DNA from: CAKOTZ01 sp964489885
GTDB lineage: Bacteria > Bacillota > Clostridia > TANB77 > CAG-508
DNA: 64,000 bases
NCBI GenBank assembly: GCA_964489885.1
Contig: CAZAZX010000001.1
Location: forward strand, 62,001-126,000
Direction: 5' to 3'
The notes below the pieces were generated by a model. The model was not told the origin of the DNA. It did not search any database and saw only the letters and a list, made by a program, of their open reading frames with translations. Shown one piece after another: positions 19,593-29,229 of the stretch; position 1 is the first letter of the stretch; each line of letters starts with the position of its first letter. A program made the position numbers and the translations under genes.

Positions 19593-21005
19593 CTATACCC
19601 AAAATCTTAATAATATTGCCAAACTTGAAACTGTTAACATACAAAATGAAACTATGTATGTATTATTTAATATGCCATGTAATATACTATCAACCTTTTC
19701 ATTCTTTTGTAGCCAGCTGTTTGAAAATATAACCATTACAAGAGGTATTAGTGGGAGAAAATACCTTCCTTGAACTCCATTTATTATATTTGATCCAACT
19801 CCACCATCAAAATTATCACTTGTCCAATATATATACATTGCAAGGAATATTCCAAAAACAGATGCACAAGTGCATAAAAATGCAAGCAATTTGTACTTCC
19901 AATTAAATTTTTTATCTGCAATGCTTAAATCAGAAATTATTACCAATAAAAATGCAATTGCATAGGCAACAATAAATACTGTTAAAACATAAGTATCTAA
20001 TAAGCCAAAAACTCCAAATAAACTTGTAAAATAGAAGTGTCTATTTTGTATTAATGTATCCCATAAAATCCTTAAATAAGTAAATGGTTGTGATATTACA
20101 AAATTAATTTGATCATTAACAGCATTTGTTGAGGATGTTCTTATAACTCCAATTGTTGGTATTTTATTTAAAATATACAATGAAAGTGCAATAACTAAAA
20201 TAATTCCAATTGATTTTATTATTTGTTTAATATTTTCTCCGTATTTTGATTTAGGAACAAATATTAATGGGAATAGTATAGTTATATATACTGTTTTAAT
20301 TGAAAGCAAAATAAAGCCAATTATTCCGAGTGTTACTAGATATTTTAATGATATTGTTTTTACATTATCATCAAAAATAAGTTTAAATATAATTGCTGTT
20401 GCAAGCATACAAACTGGTATTAAAAAATTATCATACGAAACTGCAGAGGCAAGTGATAAACTCATTGGAATTAAGCCAATAAAACAAAATGTTTTCTTTA
20501 ATATAGGTGTAATTTTTATTGCTTTTGCAATTATTATGATATATAACATTAAGCTAAAAAATCTTGCAAAATATAGCATATTCGTTGCTGAAATATTATT
20601 TAATCCTATTATATTAGTTGTTATTTTTGCAAATAAAATGCCTAGACTAGGTGCAATATATGCTAATGGAGTAACATATATTGTTGAAAAATCCATTAAT
20701 TTTTTTTCACTATAATCTTTTTCTGAAAGGTCATCTAAAGTCATTTCATCAAATGTGTATTTATTATTTTTATTACCAGCCATCTTTAGCTTATCATTTA
20801 TATAGTTTTCCATTTCTACTGGTATTTCATATCCAATATTTCCATCTCGCGAAATTGGATAAAAATCACCATTCGAAATAGCATAGGCTTTTTTGAAATG
20901 GCTATTTTCATCAGGTGATTGAAATGGTGGTGTTAGCATCATAAAAATCATTCCAAATATTAATGCACAATAAATAAAAAATTTGTGTGGCTCAAGTTTA
21001 AACAT
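19593..21005 (-). CDS. DUF2142 membrane protein
   Basis: A 470-residue multi-pass protein. The N-terminus TPPFQSPDENSHFKKAYAIS is the hallmark of DUF2142, a GT-C-like family of polysaccharide loci thought to act on lipid-linked sugars at the outer face. The start chosen is the ATG at 21003-21005, with ATGGAGG about 7 bases upstream, rather than the longer frame at 21023. Eleven or so membrane segments. Exact reaction unknown. Confidence 0.83.
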   Translation of the reverse strand: MFKLEPHKFFIYCALIFGMIFMMLTPPFQSPDENSHFKKAYAISNGDFYPISRDGNIGYEIPVEMENYINDKLKMAGNKNNKYTFDEMTLDDLSEKDYSEKKLMDFSTIYVTPLAYIAPSLGILFAKITTNIIGLNNISATNMLYFARFFSLMLYIIIIAKAIKITPILKKTFCFIGLIPMSLSLASAVSYDNFLIPVCMLATAIIFKLIFDDNVKTISLKYLVTLGIIGFILLSIKTVYITILFPLIFVPKSKYGENIKQIIKSIGIILVIALSLYILNKIPTIGVIRTSSTNAVNDQINFVISQPFTYLRILWDTLIQNRHFYFTSLFGVFGLLDTYVLTVFIVAYAIAFLLVIISDLSIADKKFNWKYKLLAFLCTCASVFGIFLAMYIYWTSDNFDGGVGSNIINGVQGRYFLPLIPLVMVIFSNSWLQKNEKVDSILHGILNNTYIVSFCMLTVSSLAILLRFWV

Positions 21006-21165
21006 TTTATTCCTCCATAGCATATAAATTCAAAACATTTTTTAAATTTTTCTTTATTTTTATTATATTCGTTTATCTAAAACAGGAAAATTATATCATT
21101 AAAAAATAAATTTGACAATACAATTAATTTTTTGATTATTATAAATTTCCCTATGATTTAGGCTA

Positions 21166-21194
21166 TTTTCAAATTATGTAAAATATGCTATAAT
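21166..21194 (+). promoter_or_regulatory. Promoter of the orphan gene at 21268
   Basis: TGCTATAAT at 21186-21194 is an extended -10. The -35 (TTTTCA or TTCAAA) is weak. Confidence 0.5.
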
Positions 21195-21267
21195 ATATTT
21201 GTACGTACTTATATACGTTACATTTTTGTCCAATTTTTTACTATGGTTCTATTGGAGGGAGGACATT

Positions 21268-21657
21268 ATGGAATATAACTTCTATGGCGAGAGTGTTTAT
21301 CTCGAGCCGCCCTTTGAGGATGCTTTGAAGCACGAATTCGAAGCAAGGAAAATCACAGAAGATTCCGAAGAAGCAGAGGCTCTTATCATTGCCACAGGTC
21401 GTGCAATGGAGCTTAGGAAGGATGACCTGGTTCTATTAGAACCAACGGATAGGGTTGAACTGTGTGGTACAGTGGAAGAATTCGCTCAAACGATTGTTGA
21501 AAGCTTTTTTGAAGTTCTCGAAGTTGTTGGAGCAGACAAGTTGGAAACCTATATGCTGTGCGAAGCAAATATTTTTGATTTGCTGTTGCTCATTGAGGAT
21601 CCAATCGCGTTTGCTCAAGAATGCAACGTCTTCTACATTTCTGAAATTTCTGACTAA
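21268..21657 (+). CDS. Hypothetical acidic protein, atypical composition
   Basis: A 129-residue strongly acidic protein with no motif I recognise. The ATG at 21268 follows GGAGGGAGG; an upstream frame start lacks such a site. Codon use (CTC, GAG, CCG, CTG, GCC) and GC are clearly richer than in the neighbours, and the gene runs opposite to the polysaccharide locus it interrupts, between DUF2142 and a GT2. It has its own promoter and a strong terminator. It is one of four such single-gene units in the window and looks acquired. It holds no in-frame CGG. Confidence 0.7.
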   Translation: MEYNFYGESVYLEPPFEDALKHEFEARKITEDSEEAEALIIATGRAMELRKDDLVLLEPTDRVELCGTVEEFAQTIVESFFEVLEVVGADKLETYMLCEANIFDLLLLIEDPIAFAQECNVFYISEISD

Positions 21658-21680
21658 AAATTTCTAAAAAATCGGACAAA

Positions 21681-21711
21681 GGCACTGGCTTAATTGCCAG
21701 TGCCCCTTTTT
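21681..21711 (+). terminator. Intrinsic terminator
   Basis: Perfect 9-bp GC-rich stem GGCACTGGC / GCCAGTGCC with a 6-base loop, followed by CCTTTTTAT. It ends the gene at 21268-21657 and abuts the stop of the convergent GT2 gene. Confidence 0.85.
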
Positions 21712-22558
21712 ATCTTCTTTTAAATATATATATAATATATGAAATTCCTAAAGCTATATAATACGATATATATAAGCAAAGCATCCCAAAAATCCCTGTC
21801 TTATTATAATTTTTGTGATAATACCTTTGGCTTTTTGTAAGTCTTTTAAACTTATTTATCTTATTTAAACTTTTATCTACACTTACAGAATGATTGTGCA
21901 CAACCGTAACATTATTATTTATCAATATTTTTTTTCCTATTTTTTTTAATCTCTTTGCTATTATATTTTCTTCATAATATAAGAATATGTTTTCGTCAAA
22001 ATAATTTATTTGTTCAAAATATTTAGCTTTTACCATAAAAAAGCAACCTGAAACAACATCAACTTCTGAAAATTTTCCATTATAGTGTTCATCTTTATAT
22101 AGACGCTTTTTTTTAAAGTATCGACCAATGTAATTTATATTACTTAGTGAATCCACGAAAGCATTTTGAAATTTCCATCCCCTATTTAAAGTTCCATGCT
22201 CATTAACAACAGGAGCAACTATAGCTATGTTTTCATTTTGAAAGCTATCAGATAATTCTTTTATATCTTTATCTTCAAAAATAACATCAGGATTTGAAAT
22301 GATTATATAATCATAGTTACGTTCAACTAAATATTTACACCCAACATTATTTCCATATCCATATCCATTATTTTTACCAGATTCAATTACTTTAATTTTA
22401 TCATTTTCATATTTAGTTAAGATTTTATATGAGTTATCTGTTGAATTATTATCAACTACAACAATCAAGTCTAATGTTTTATAATCTTTAATTTTATTTA
22501 ATAACTCAATTGTGGTTTTACTATCATTATAATTCAATACAACTATACCAGTTTTCAT
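21710..22558 (-). CDS. GT2 glycosyltransferase, rhamnosyltransferase-like
   Basis: A 282-residue GT-A enzyme: GIVVLNYNDSKTT, VVDNNSTDNS, GYGYGNNVG and the metal-site ISNPDVIF. GCFFMVKAKYFEQI is also typical of this subfamily (WbbL/RfbF relatives), and a C-terminal hydrophobic segment may tether it to the membrane. It is the first minus-strand gene of the locus, separated from the rest by the inserted unit at 21268. Confidence 0.85.
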   Translation of the reverse strand: MKTGIVVLNYNDSKTTIELLNKIKDYKTLDLIVVVDNNSTDNSYKILTKYENDKIKVIESGKNNGYGYGNNVGCKYLVERNYDYIIISNPDVIFEDKDIKELSDSFQNENIAIVAPVVNEHGTLNRGWKFQNAFVDSLSNINYIGRYFKKKRLYKDEHYNGKFSEVDVVSGCFFMVKAKYFEQINYFDENIFLYYEENIIAKRLKKIGKKILINNNVTVVHNHSVSVDKSLNKINKFKRLTKSQRYYHKNYNKTGIFGMLCLYISYYIALGISYIIYIFKRR

Positions 22559-22664
22559 TAAAATTAAAATCTCCTATTTTTTGATATATTATATCACATA
22601 AATCTATTGAAAAATATACAATTTTAATATAATATTAAAGAAAATATAACAGAGGAGGAAAAAA

Positions 22665-23735
22665 ATGGGATTTGAAAAATTTATACCAGCAATTACTATA
22701 GTTGGAATGATTACGATTTGTTCAAGTGTTTCAAGTTTTGCAACTAGTAACTACACAGATAATAGTTCAACAATTATGTGGGGAGAATATGCAAATAAAT
22801 TACCAAATGAAACAATATCATCTTTCATATTAGATAGCAAGGGAGATTATGTATCTAGTAAAGACTTATTTGGTTCATATTGCACCAAAAACATTACTTA
22901 TGATTCTTCTGAATCAAAGCTTGATTCAAATGCTAAATTTGCAACAGGTGACAAAATAAAAGTAGATGGTCTATCAAAAACAGTATTAATATATGGAGAT
23001 GTAACAAGAGATGGAAAGGTTTCAATTTCAGATGCTACTAAAATAATTGGAAGTATTACAGATGAAACGCCTTTACCAAAACTTGAATTTATAGCAGCAG
23101 ATTTGAATTCTGATGGTAAAGTTAAAATTTCTGATGTAACACCGCTAATTTCTTATATTATAGAAGATGAAAATACTACATATATATATGATCAATTAAC
23201 TTCTAACTATGATTATACTTTAGAGCCTACTGTTGAATATTCTGATTTTGATGCTTCAAAAAATGGATTTTGGAATGGTGAAGGTTTAGATTTAAAAATT
23301 GAAAATTCAAAAGCTTATATAACACTTACAGATAAAAAGCTAATTAATGATACAATATATAATGGGATAGGAAATTCTAAAAATTTTAATTTGCCAGAAA
23401 ATAAACAAGTTGAAATAAGTGGTCTTTCTTCTGTTGGAGTAAAGCAAATTTTACTATCAATAGATACTTATGATTATTTATATTCGACAATCTATTTTTT
23501 AATGAATGACAATACTGTAGAATGGATTAATCTAGAAGATGCTCTTTTATATAAAGAATCTTCTATTAAATCCAATGGAATAATAAATGATTTTGGAACA
23601 TACATAAATATTGCTAATTTAAAAACAGTCTTAATTAAATCAACATCTGGTGATTCTTCAGTTCAATTTTTCAATACAGACGTTGCTGTTACAGAAGATG
23701 GAGAAATGATTGATATTTGGCCTAATGATGAATAA
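22665..23735 (+). CDS. Secreted protein with type I dockerin-like repeats
   Basis: A 356-residue protein with a signal peptide (hydrophobic AITIVGMITICSSVSSFA). Two dockerin-like calcium repeats follow at about residues 107-170: YGDVTRDGKVSISDATKI and ADLNSDGKVKISDVTPLI, each with the D-X-N/D-X-D-G pattern and a helix. The C-terminal half is a beta-rich domain I do not recognise. The arrangement upstream of the repeats (a segment with a threonine-glycine-D-K turn and then VLIYGDV) matches the protein at 27330, so the two share a module. Dockerins normally bind cohesins; a cohesin-like protein is encoded at 59393. Confidence 0.8.
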   Translation: MGFEKFIPAITIVGMITICSSVSSFATSNYTDNSSTIMWGEYANKLPNETISSFILDSKGDYVSSKDLFGSYCTKNITYDSSESKLDSNAKFATGDKIKVDGLSKTVLIYGDVTRDGKVSISDATKIIGSITDETPLPKLEFIAADLNSDGKVKISDVTPLISYIIEDENTTYIYDQLTSNYDYTLEPTVEYSDFDASKNGFWNGEGLDLKIENSKAYITLTDKKLINDTIYNGIGNSKNFNLPENKQVEISGLSSVGVKQILLSIDTYDYLYSTIYFLMNDNTVEWINLEDALLYKESSIKSNGIINDFGTYINIANLKTVLIKSTSGDSSVQFFNTDVAVTEDGEMIDIWPNDE

Positions 23736-23740
23736 TATAA

Positions 23741-23789
23741 AATATAAGACCCTGACCCACAAAAATGGTAGGTCAGAGTCTTATATTTT
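23741..23789. terminator. Bidirectional terminator
   Basis: A long stem (AAAATATAAGACCCTGACCC with GGTCAGAGTCTTATATTTTA, one bulge) between the convergent dockerin gene and ileS; A/T tracts on both sides allow it to serve both strands. Confidence 0.75.
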
Positions 23790-26700
23790 ATTCTTTTTCT
23801 ACAGTAATTTGGAGTTTTTCATCATTAATTGAAACCTCTGTATATTCCTTATTTGCTACATTATAGTTTACATCTAATGAAAGTGTTTCCTTCTTTATAT
23901 CTTCTTCATTCTTTTTAACTAGTTCTTCTAATTTTTCATTTCCAGCAATATACAAATGAATTTTATCCATTACTTCAAAATTACTTTCTTTTCTCATATT
24001 CTGAACTTTAGAAAGAATTTCTCTTAAATAACCTTCTTCTTTTAATTCAGGAGTTATATCTGTATTTAAAACAACTCCAATTTCTCCTTCGCCAGCGAAA
24101 GCAAAATTTCCTTTGCCACTCATCATTACAAGCAAATTATTTTCATCTAGTGCAATTTGTGTGTCATCTATTTCAATGTATTCTACTCCACCATTCTTAA
24201 CTTTATTTGCTAATTCCATTTGATTCTTTTTAGCTATTTCCTCTTTAATTCTAGGAATCAATTTGCCATATTCTTTACCCAAAACTGGTAAATTAGGTTT
24301 AATTTCGAAATCAACATATTGAGACATATCTGCACCTAATTCTACTAATTTTACGTTTAACTCATCTTTAACAATTTCTCCATAATATTCAGGTAAACTC
24401 TTAACTGAAATTAACATTTCAGAAAGTGGTTGTCTATTCTTAATATTGGCTGTATTTCTTGCATTTCTTCCTAATTTTACAATTTTATATGCTAAATCCA
24501 TTTCTTTTTCCAAAGCTTTATCAATCTTTGTTTCATCATATTCTGGCCAATAGCACAAATGAACACTTTCTACAGCACTTTTATCTAAATTAACAACTAA
24601 ATTTTGATATATTTCTTCTGTCATAAATGGAATAAATGGTGCTGCAACCTTTGATAAATTAACTAATACTGTATATAAAGTTACATATGCACTTATTTTG
24701 TCATTGTCTTGTTCACTCTTCCAGAATCTTTCCCTATTTCTTCTTACATACCAATTTGATAAACTATCTGTAAAATCTTCAATTTGTAAAGCAGCATTAG
24801 TAATATCATAATTTGCTAATTTTTCATCTACTTCTTTTATTAAAGAATTTAATTTAGAAAGTATCCATTTATCCATTACATTTTCAATCTTGCAGTCTTT
24901 ATGTTCTAATGGATTAATTTGATCAATTTCTGCATATAAAACATAGAATGAATATACATTCCACAATGTACTTAAAAATTTTCTTTGTGTTTCTTGAACA
25001 CTTCTTAATGATAATCTCGTAGGAAGCCATGGGCTACTAACTGTATAGAAATGCCATCTTGTTGCATCTGCACCCACAGTGTCTAATAATGTAAATGGGT
25101 CAACGCCATTTCCCTTTGATTTAGACATTTTTTGTCCTTTATCATCTAGAACATGCCCTAATACTATACAATTTTCAAAAGGTGTTCTATCAAATAAGGC
25201 TGTTCCAATAGCTGTTAAAGTATAGAACCATCCTCTTGTTTGGTCAATTGCCTCTGATATAAATTGAGCTGGGAAATTATTGTCAAACATTTCTTTATTT
25301 TCAAATGGATAATGCCATTGAGCAAAAGGCATTGAACCAGAATCAAACCAGCAATCAATAACTTCTTTTTCTCTCTTCATTTCTTTACCACATTTTTCGC
25401 ACTTCAAATGAACATTGTCAATATATGGTTTGTGAAGTTCTAAGTTTTCAGGCATATCAACAGCTTTTTTTCTTAATTCTTCTATACTTCCTATACATTC
25501 TATGTGGCCACATTCACAAGTCCATATAGGTAATGGTGTTCCCCAATATCTATCTCTTGAGATTCCCCAATCAATAACGTTTTCAAGGAATTTTCCAAAT
25601 CTACCTGTTTTAATTGTTTCAGGCATCCAATTTACTTTAGAGTTGTTTTCAAGTAAATTATCTCTTAATTTACTCATTGCAACAAACCAACTTTCTTTTG
25701 GATAATATAAAAGTGGTGTATCACATCTCCAACAATGTGGGTATGAATGCATATGTCTTGCAGAACTGAATAGCTTTCCTTTTTCTTCTAACCATTTACA
25801 AATTGATTCATTACAATTTCTAACAAATTTTCCTGCCCAAGGCTCAACCTCCGGAACAAACTTTCCTTCTTTATCAACTAAGTTAATAAATGCAATTCCA
25901 TTTTGTTTTGAAACAATGCTATCATCTTCACCATAAGCTGGTGCTATATGAACTATACCTGTACCATCTGTTAATGTTACATAATCTCCATGAATTACTT
26001 CAAATGCTTTCCCTTCAACTTTTGCAAATGGCATTAATTGTTCATATTTTACTCCTAATAATTCTGTTCCCTTATATGTTTTTAAGATTTCATATTCTTT
26101 ATCTTTTAATACTTCAGGAACCAATTCTTTTGCAAGTACATATACTTCGTCTCCTACCTTTACATCTGCATATTCATAAGCTTTATTTATGCAAAGTGCT
26201 AAGTTTGAAGGCAAAGTCCATGGCGTTGTTGTCCAAGCTAAAATATATTTATTTTCCTCTCCTTGAACTTTAAATTTAGCAATACAAGTTAAATCTTTTA
26301 CATCTTTATATCCTTGTGCGACTTCGTGTGAAGATAAGGCTGTTCCACATCTTGGACAATATGGCATTACTTTATGCCCTTTATATAAAAGTCCTTTGTC
26401 CCACATTTGTCTTAAAGCCCACCATACAGATTCTATATAGTCATTATGATATGTTACATACGGATTTTTCATATCAACCCAGAAGCCTATTTGATTTGTC
26501 ATTTTTTCCCACATAGAAACATAAGTAAATACACTTTCTTTACATTCTTTAACAAATTTTTCTACACCATATTCTTCAATTTGCTGCTTTCCTGAAATTC
26601 CAAGTTTCTTTTCGATTTCAAGCTCAACTGGAAGACCATGTGTGTCCCATCCAGCCTTTCTAATTACTCTATAACCCTTCATAACTTTATATCTAGGAAT

Positions 26701-26901
26701 TATATCTTTCATAACTCTTGTTAATATATGACCTACGTGTGGTTTACCATTTGCTGTTGGAGGTCCATCATAAAAAGTAAAATATTTTTTTCCTTCGTTC
26801 TCATTTAGATTTTTGTTGATAATGTCTTTTCTATTCCATAAATCTGCAACATCTTTTTCCATACCAACAAAACCATTGTTTAGTTCAACCTTTTTGTACA
26901 T
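23788..26901 (-). CDS. ileS: Isoleucyl-tRNA synthetase
   Basis: Class I synthetase charging tRNA-Ile. The HIGH motif is HVGH in GPPTANGKPHVGHIL and the KMSKS motif is KGQKMSKSKGNG. The 1037-residue length and zinc-ribbon insertions (CPRCGTALSSHE, CEKCGKEM) fit the IleS2, eukaryote-like type, which in known cases tolerates mupirocin. The start used is the ATG at 26899-26901 with AAAGGATGG upstream; the longer frame to 26946 runs into the leader terminator. It is preceded by a T-box riboswitch. Confidence 0.96.
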   Translation of the reverse strand: MYKKVELNNGFVGMEKDVADLWNRKDIINKNLNENEGKKYFTFYDGPPTANGKPHVGHILTRVMKDIIPRYKVMKGYRVIRKAGWDTHGLPVELEIEKKLGISGKQQIEEYGVEKFVKECKESVFTYVSMWEKMTNQIGFWVDMKNPYVTYHNDYIESVWWALRQMWDKGLLYKGHKVMPYCPRCGTALSSHEVAQGYKDVKDLTCIAKFKVQGEENKYILAWTTTPWTLPSNLALCINKAYEYADVKVGDEVYVLAKELVPEVLKDKEYEILKTYKGTELLGVKYEQLMPFAKVEGKAFEVIHGDYVTLTDGTGIVHIAPAYGEDDSIVSKQNGIAFINLVDKEGKFVPEVEPWAGKFVRNCNESICKWLEEKGKLFSSARHMHSYPHCWRCDTPLLYYPKESWFVAMSKLRDNLLENNSKVNWMPETIKTGRFGKFLENVIDWGISRDRYWGTPLPIWTCECGHIECIGSIEELRKKAVDMPENLELHKPYIDNVHLKCEKCGKEMKREKEVIDCWFDSGSMPFAQWHYPFENKEMFDNNFPAQFISEAIDQTRGWFYTLTAIGTALFDRTPFENCIVLGHVLDDKGQKMSKSKGNGVDPFTLLDTVGADATRWHFYTVSSPWLPTRLSLRSVQETQRKFLSTLWNVYSFYVLYAEIDQINPLEHKDCKIENVMDKWILSKLNSLIKEVDEKLANYDITNAALQIEDFTDSLSNWYVRRNRERFWKSEQDNDKISAYVTLYTVLVNLSKVAAPFIPFMTEEIYQNLVVNLDKSAVESVHLCYWPEYDETKIDKALEKEMDLAYKIVKLGRNARNTANIKNRQPLSEMLISVKSLPEYYGEIVKDELNVKLVELGADMSQYVDFEIKPNLPVLGKEYGKLIPRIKEEIAKKNQMELANKVKNGGVEYIEIDDTQIALDENNLLVMMSGKGNFAFAGEGEIGVVLNTDITPELKEEGYLREILSKVQNMRKESNFEVMDKIHLYIAGNEKLEELVKKNEEDIKKETLSLDVNYNVANKEYTEVSINDEKLQITVEKE

Positions 26902-26935
26902 AAAAAATCCATCCTTTCTAAACTTTTCAATATTT

Positions 26936-26979
26936 AAAAGAGCCATTCTTCCATATATAATTAGGACGAATGGCTCTTT
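26936..26979 (-). terminator. T-box leader terminator
   Basis: Stem AAGAGCCATTC / GAATGGCTCTT followed by TTAAA-rich sequence just before ileS. In the T-box mechanism uncharged tRNA prevents this hairpin from forming. Confidence 0.8.
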
Positions 26980-27175
26980 ATCCGCGGTACCACCTATATT
27001 AATAACATAAATATATTATTCACTCTTTTCCTTTAACGCAGAATGTACGGCTAAGCTTACTATTTTCAGCTAAGCAACAACAAAGGTGATAATAAATAAT
27101 TTTCATCATACTAGAATTCCACCAAAACATCTAGCTCTCTTAAAGTTCAAATTATCTATCTTGTCCTTGTTTTTG
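26936..27175 (-). promoter_or_regulatory. T-box riboswitch of ileS
   Basis: The T-box core AGGTGGTACCGCGG is present on the minus strand at 26982-26995, followed by the leader terminator. Upstream, an AGAGAGCTAG element and a GNACAAGATAG-like start (near 27165) fit stem I. The position before ileS predicts an isoleucine specifier; I did not fix the codon. Binding of uncharged tRNA-Ile would turn on ileS. Confidence 0.93.
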
Positions 27176-27189
27176 TTTTTGACTTTACT

Positions 27190-27218
27190 ATATTATCACT
27201 TATTTCAAAAATGTGCAA
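27190..27218 (-). promoter_or_regulatory. Promoter of the ileS leader
   Basis: TTGCAC at 27213-27218 and TAATAT at 27190-27195, spaced by 17 bases, just upstream of the T-box. Confidence 0.65.
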
Positions 27219-27329
27219 GCTTTTTTATGAATTTTAAATTAACGCCTTAAATTTATTTTTAAATTAACAATTTGTATTAATTTAACTATACACTTCCTAA
27301 AACTACAAAGATTGGACTTATTTAAAAAC

Positions 27330-28997
27330 CTATTCAATCTCAATATAGCCATCTAATGTAAATTCATCTGAATCTATAGTTCCTAAGTCTTTATCTTTCC
27401 ATATTACCGAAATTGTAAAATATTTTGCATTTGGATTTGTTTTTTTATAATTTTGTATATCATCTGCAAAATATGCTAATACCATATCACTTCTCCCAAA
27501 ATTTGTTTTATCAGCTTCAGCATTTTCAACTGCAATAACTTTTGGATTAATAAAATTTGTGTCATTTCCAACATAAAGAAAACATTTAGCATATTCATTA
27601 GCAACTTCGTTTTGTTTTGCTACAACAAAATCTCCTTGTCCATTTCCTAAATCAATCCCATCAGTTTGTAATTTAGTTGTATTAGCTAAACTAAAGCTTG
27701 TTGAAATTATTTTGGATTTTAACCCTGTAGTTTTATCTACTGCTACAACATATAAATCATAATTATTATTTGCATTTAAACTTGTATCTGTTATTTTAAA
27801 ATCAGATGTATCTATTTTTGTTGCATGGTCAGTATATGTGTTCATAGTTTTAGTAAAAAAACTAGCTTTCTTTCCATTTGTTAATATTTCATTATCACTA
27901 GGAGCTGTTGCATCTTTAGCTGTAACCATATAATAAATGTCAGCAATGTTTGAAACTTCGTTTGTTGCAAAATCCATTATTTTAACTCTTACATCAACAT
28001 CAGTTACACCTGTACGCCATGCATCAACTGTTGCAATATTAAGAACTCTTGTATTCTTTATTGCATTATTTAATGCTTGTGTTGCAACAACATTTCCATC
28101 TAGTGTTTTCATTTCCAAATTAACACTAATTGTTCCATCTTTTAAATCACTTACTTTTGTTGCATCGAAATTATTTATTGTAATTGATTTACTTCCAGCT
28201 TTTAGAGTATTTACTCCACTCGTTTCTTTATTATCTTCATCTTTTAAAGTTATGTTTACATTTAAATCTTCTGTTGTAAAATCTTGCATTATAACATTAA
28301 TAGATAAATTTTTCATATTTTCTTGATTTATTACATCAGAGTGTCCAATTGAACCATCAATTTCCATTGAAGAAGATTTCATTTCTTTTGGCTCAACACC
28401 ATTTTTAACTGGCGTTGGAGTTGGAGTTGGTGTTGGTGTTGGTGTTGGAGTTGGTGTTGGCGTTGGTGCTGGCGCTGGTGTTTCCTTAACCGGCGTTGCA
28501 ACTTTTATATTTTCAAAATTTTCATCTGTTATTCCGCCTATTAAAACTGTAGCATCAGAAATTTTTATTTTTCCATCTCCATTAATATCTGCAGCTATAA
28601 GTTCTAAATCACTTAATTTATTATTTTCATCAACTATACTGCCAATTATTTTTGTAACATCAGATATTGTTAATTTTCCATCTTCTGTTACATCTCCATA
28701 AACAACTATATGCTTTAGTTTTCTGTCAACATTTACCAAGTCACCTGTTTTTAATACTGCAGTATCATATACAGATACTTCTTTTTCTGGATATGCTTCT
28801 CTTAAATCTTTTCCAGTAATTTTGTCTGTTGGTGAAAGTAACTTAAATGGTGCAATTGTTTTCCCCTCTACTACGTGAGTATATTCGCCTAAAAACTTTG
28901 GTGTAGTACTAACATCTTCTGCCTTCGATTGTGTTCCAATTGGCAATAAAAGCATATTTAAAATTACTAAACCTGAAATTAAACTTCTTTTATTCAT
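27330..28997 (-). CDS. Secreted multidomain protein with dockerin-like repeats and Pro-Thr linker
   Basis: A 555-residue protein with a signal peptide (RSLISGLVILNMLLLPIG). Two dockerin-like repeats lie at about residues 98-165 (YGDVTEDGKLTISDVTKI and ADINGDGKIKISDATVLI). A (Pro-Thr)n linker follows, about residues 175-198, then a roughly 350-residue beta-rich region that I cannot assign. The start is the ATG at 28995-28997, with GAGGAGG upstream. Dockerin before the linker and effector after it is the reverse of most cellulosomal enzymes. No catalytic motif is seen, so this may be structural or adhesive. Confidence 0.8.
   Translation of the reverse strand: MNKRSLISGLVILNMLLLPIGTQSKAEDVSTTPKFLGEYTHVVEGKTIAPFKLLSPTDKITGKDLREAYPEKEVSVYDTAVLKTGDLVNVDRKLKHIVVYGDVTEDGKLTISDVTKIIGSIVDENNKLSDLELIAADINGDGKIKISDATVLIGGITDENFENIKVATPVKETPAPAPTPTPTPTPTPTPTPTPTPVKNGVEPKEMKSSSMEIDGSIGHSDVINQENMKNLSINVIMQDFTTEDLNVNITLKDEDNKETSGVNTLKAGSKSITINNFDATKVSDLKDGTISVNLEMKTLDGNVVATQALNNAIKNTRVLNIATVDAWRTGVTDVDVRVKIMDFATNEVSNIADIYYMVTAKDATAPSDNEILTNGKKASFFTKTMNTYTDHATKIDTSDFKITDTSLNANNNYDLYVVAVDKTTGLKSKIISTSFSLANTTKLQTDGIDLGNGQGDFVVAKQNEVANEYAKCFLYVGNDTNFINPKVIAVENAEADKTNFGRSDMVLAYFADDIQNYKKTNPNAKYFTISVIWKDKDLGTIDSDEFTLDGYIEIE
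28411..28480 (-). repeat. Pro-Thr coding repeat
   Basis: Hexamer-like repeat of ACN-CCN codons, coding the PT linker of the dockerin protein. Such tracts vary in length between strains. Confidence 0.85.
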
Positions 28998-29074
28998 TTC
29001 TTTCCTCCTCTTGGACAAAAGGTAATTTTCATTTGTTTTTTTATTTCGGGATATTTCGATAATTTATAACCGTA

Positions 29075-29129
29075 ATCTCCATTTTCTTTTGTCCGTAAAC
29101 TATTCTATCATAAAAATTATAAATTGCAA
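29075..29129. repeat. 55-bp direct repeat, left copy at gap
   Basis: Identical to 29230-29284 on the other side of the N run. Contig ends probably overlap here, so the true sequence may contain it only once. Confidence 0.9.
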
Positions 29130-29229
29130 NNNNNNNNNNNNNNNNNNNNNNNNNNNNNNNNNNNNNNNNNNNNNNNNNNNNNNNNNNNNNNNNNNNNNNN
29201 NNNNNNNNNNNNNNNNNNNNNNNNNNNNN
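29130..29229. other. Assembly gap, 100 N
   Basis: Exactly 100 N, the standard placeholder for a gap of unknown size, between the dockerin gene and the metal ATPase. Flanked by the same 55 bases on both sides. Confidence 0.99.

Noticed and set aside
25890..26273. 127-codon plus-strand open frame in ileS
   Set aside because: His/Leu-rich antisense shadow of a conserved gene.
27937..28326. 129-codon plus-strand open frame
   Set aside because: Antisense of the dockerin protein, no start signal.
28411..28480. CRISPR or minisatellite array
   Set aside because: Simple Pro-Thr codon repetition inside a gene; no spacers. No CRISPR array was seen in the window.
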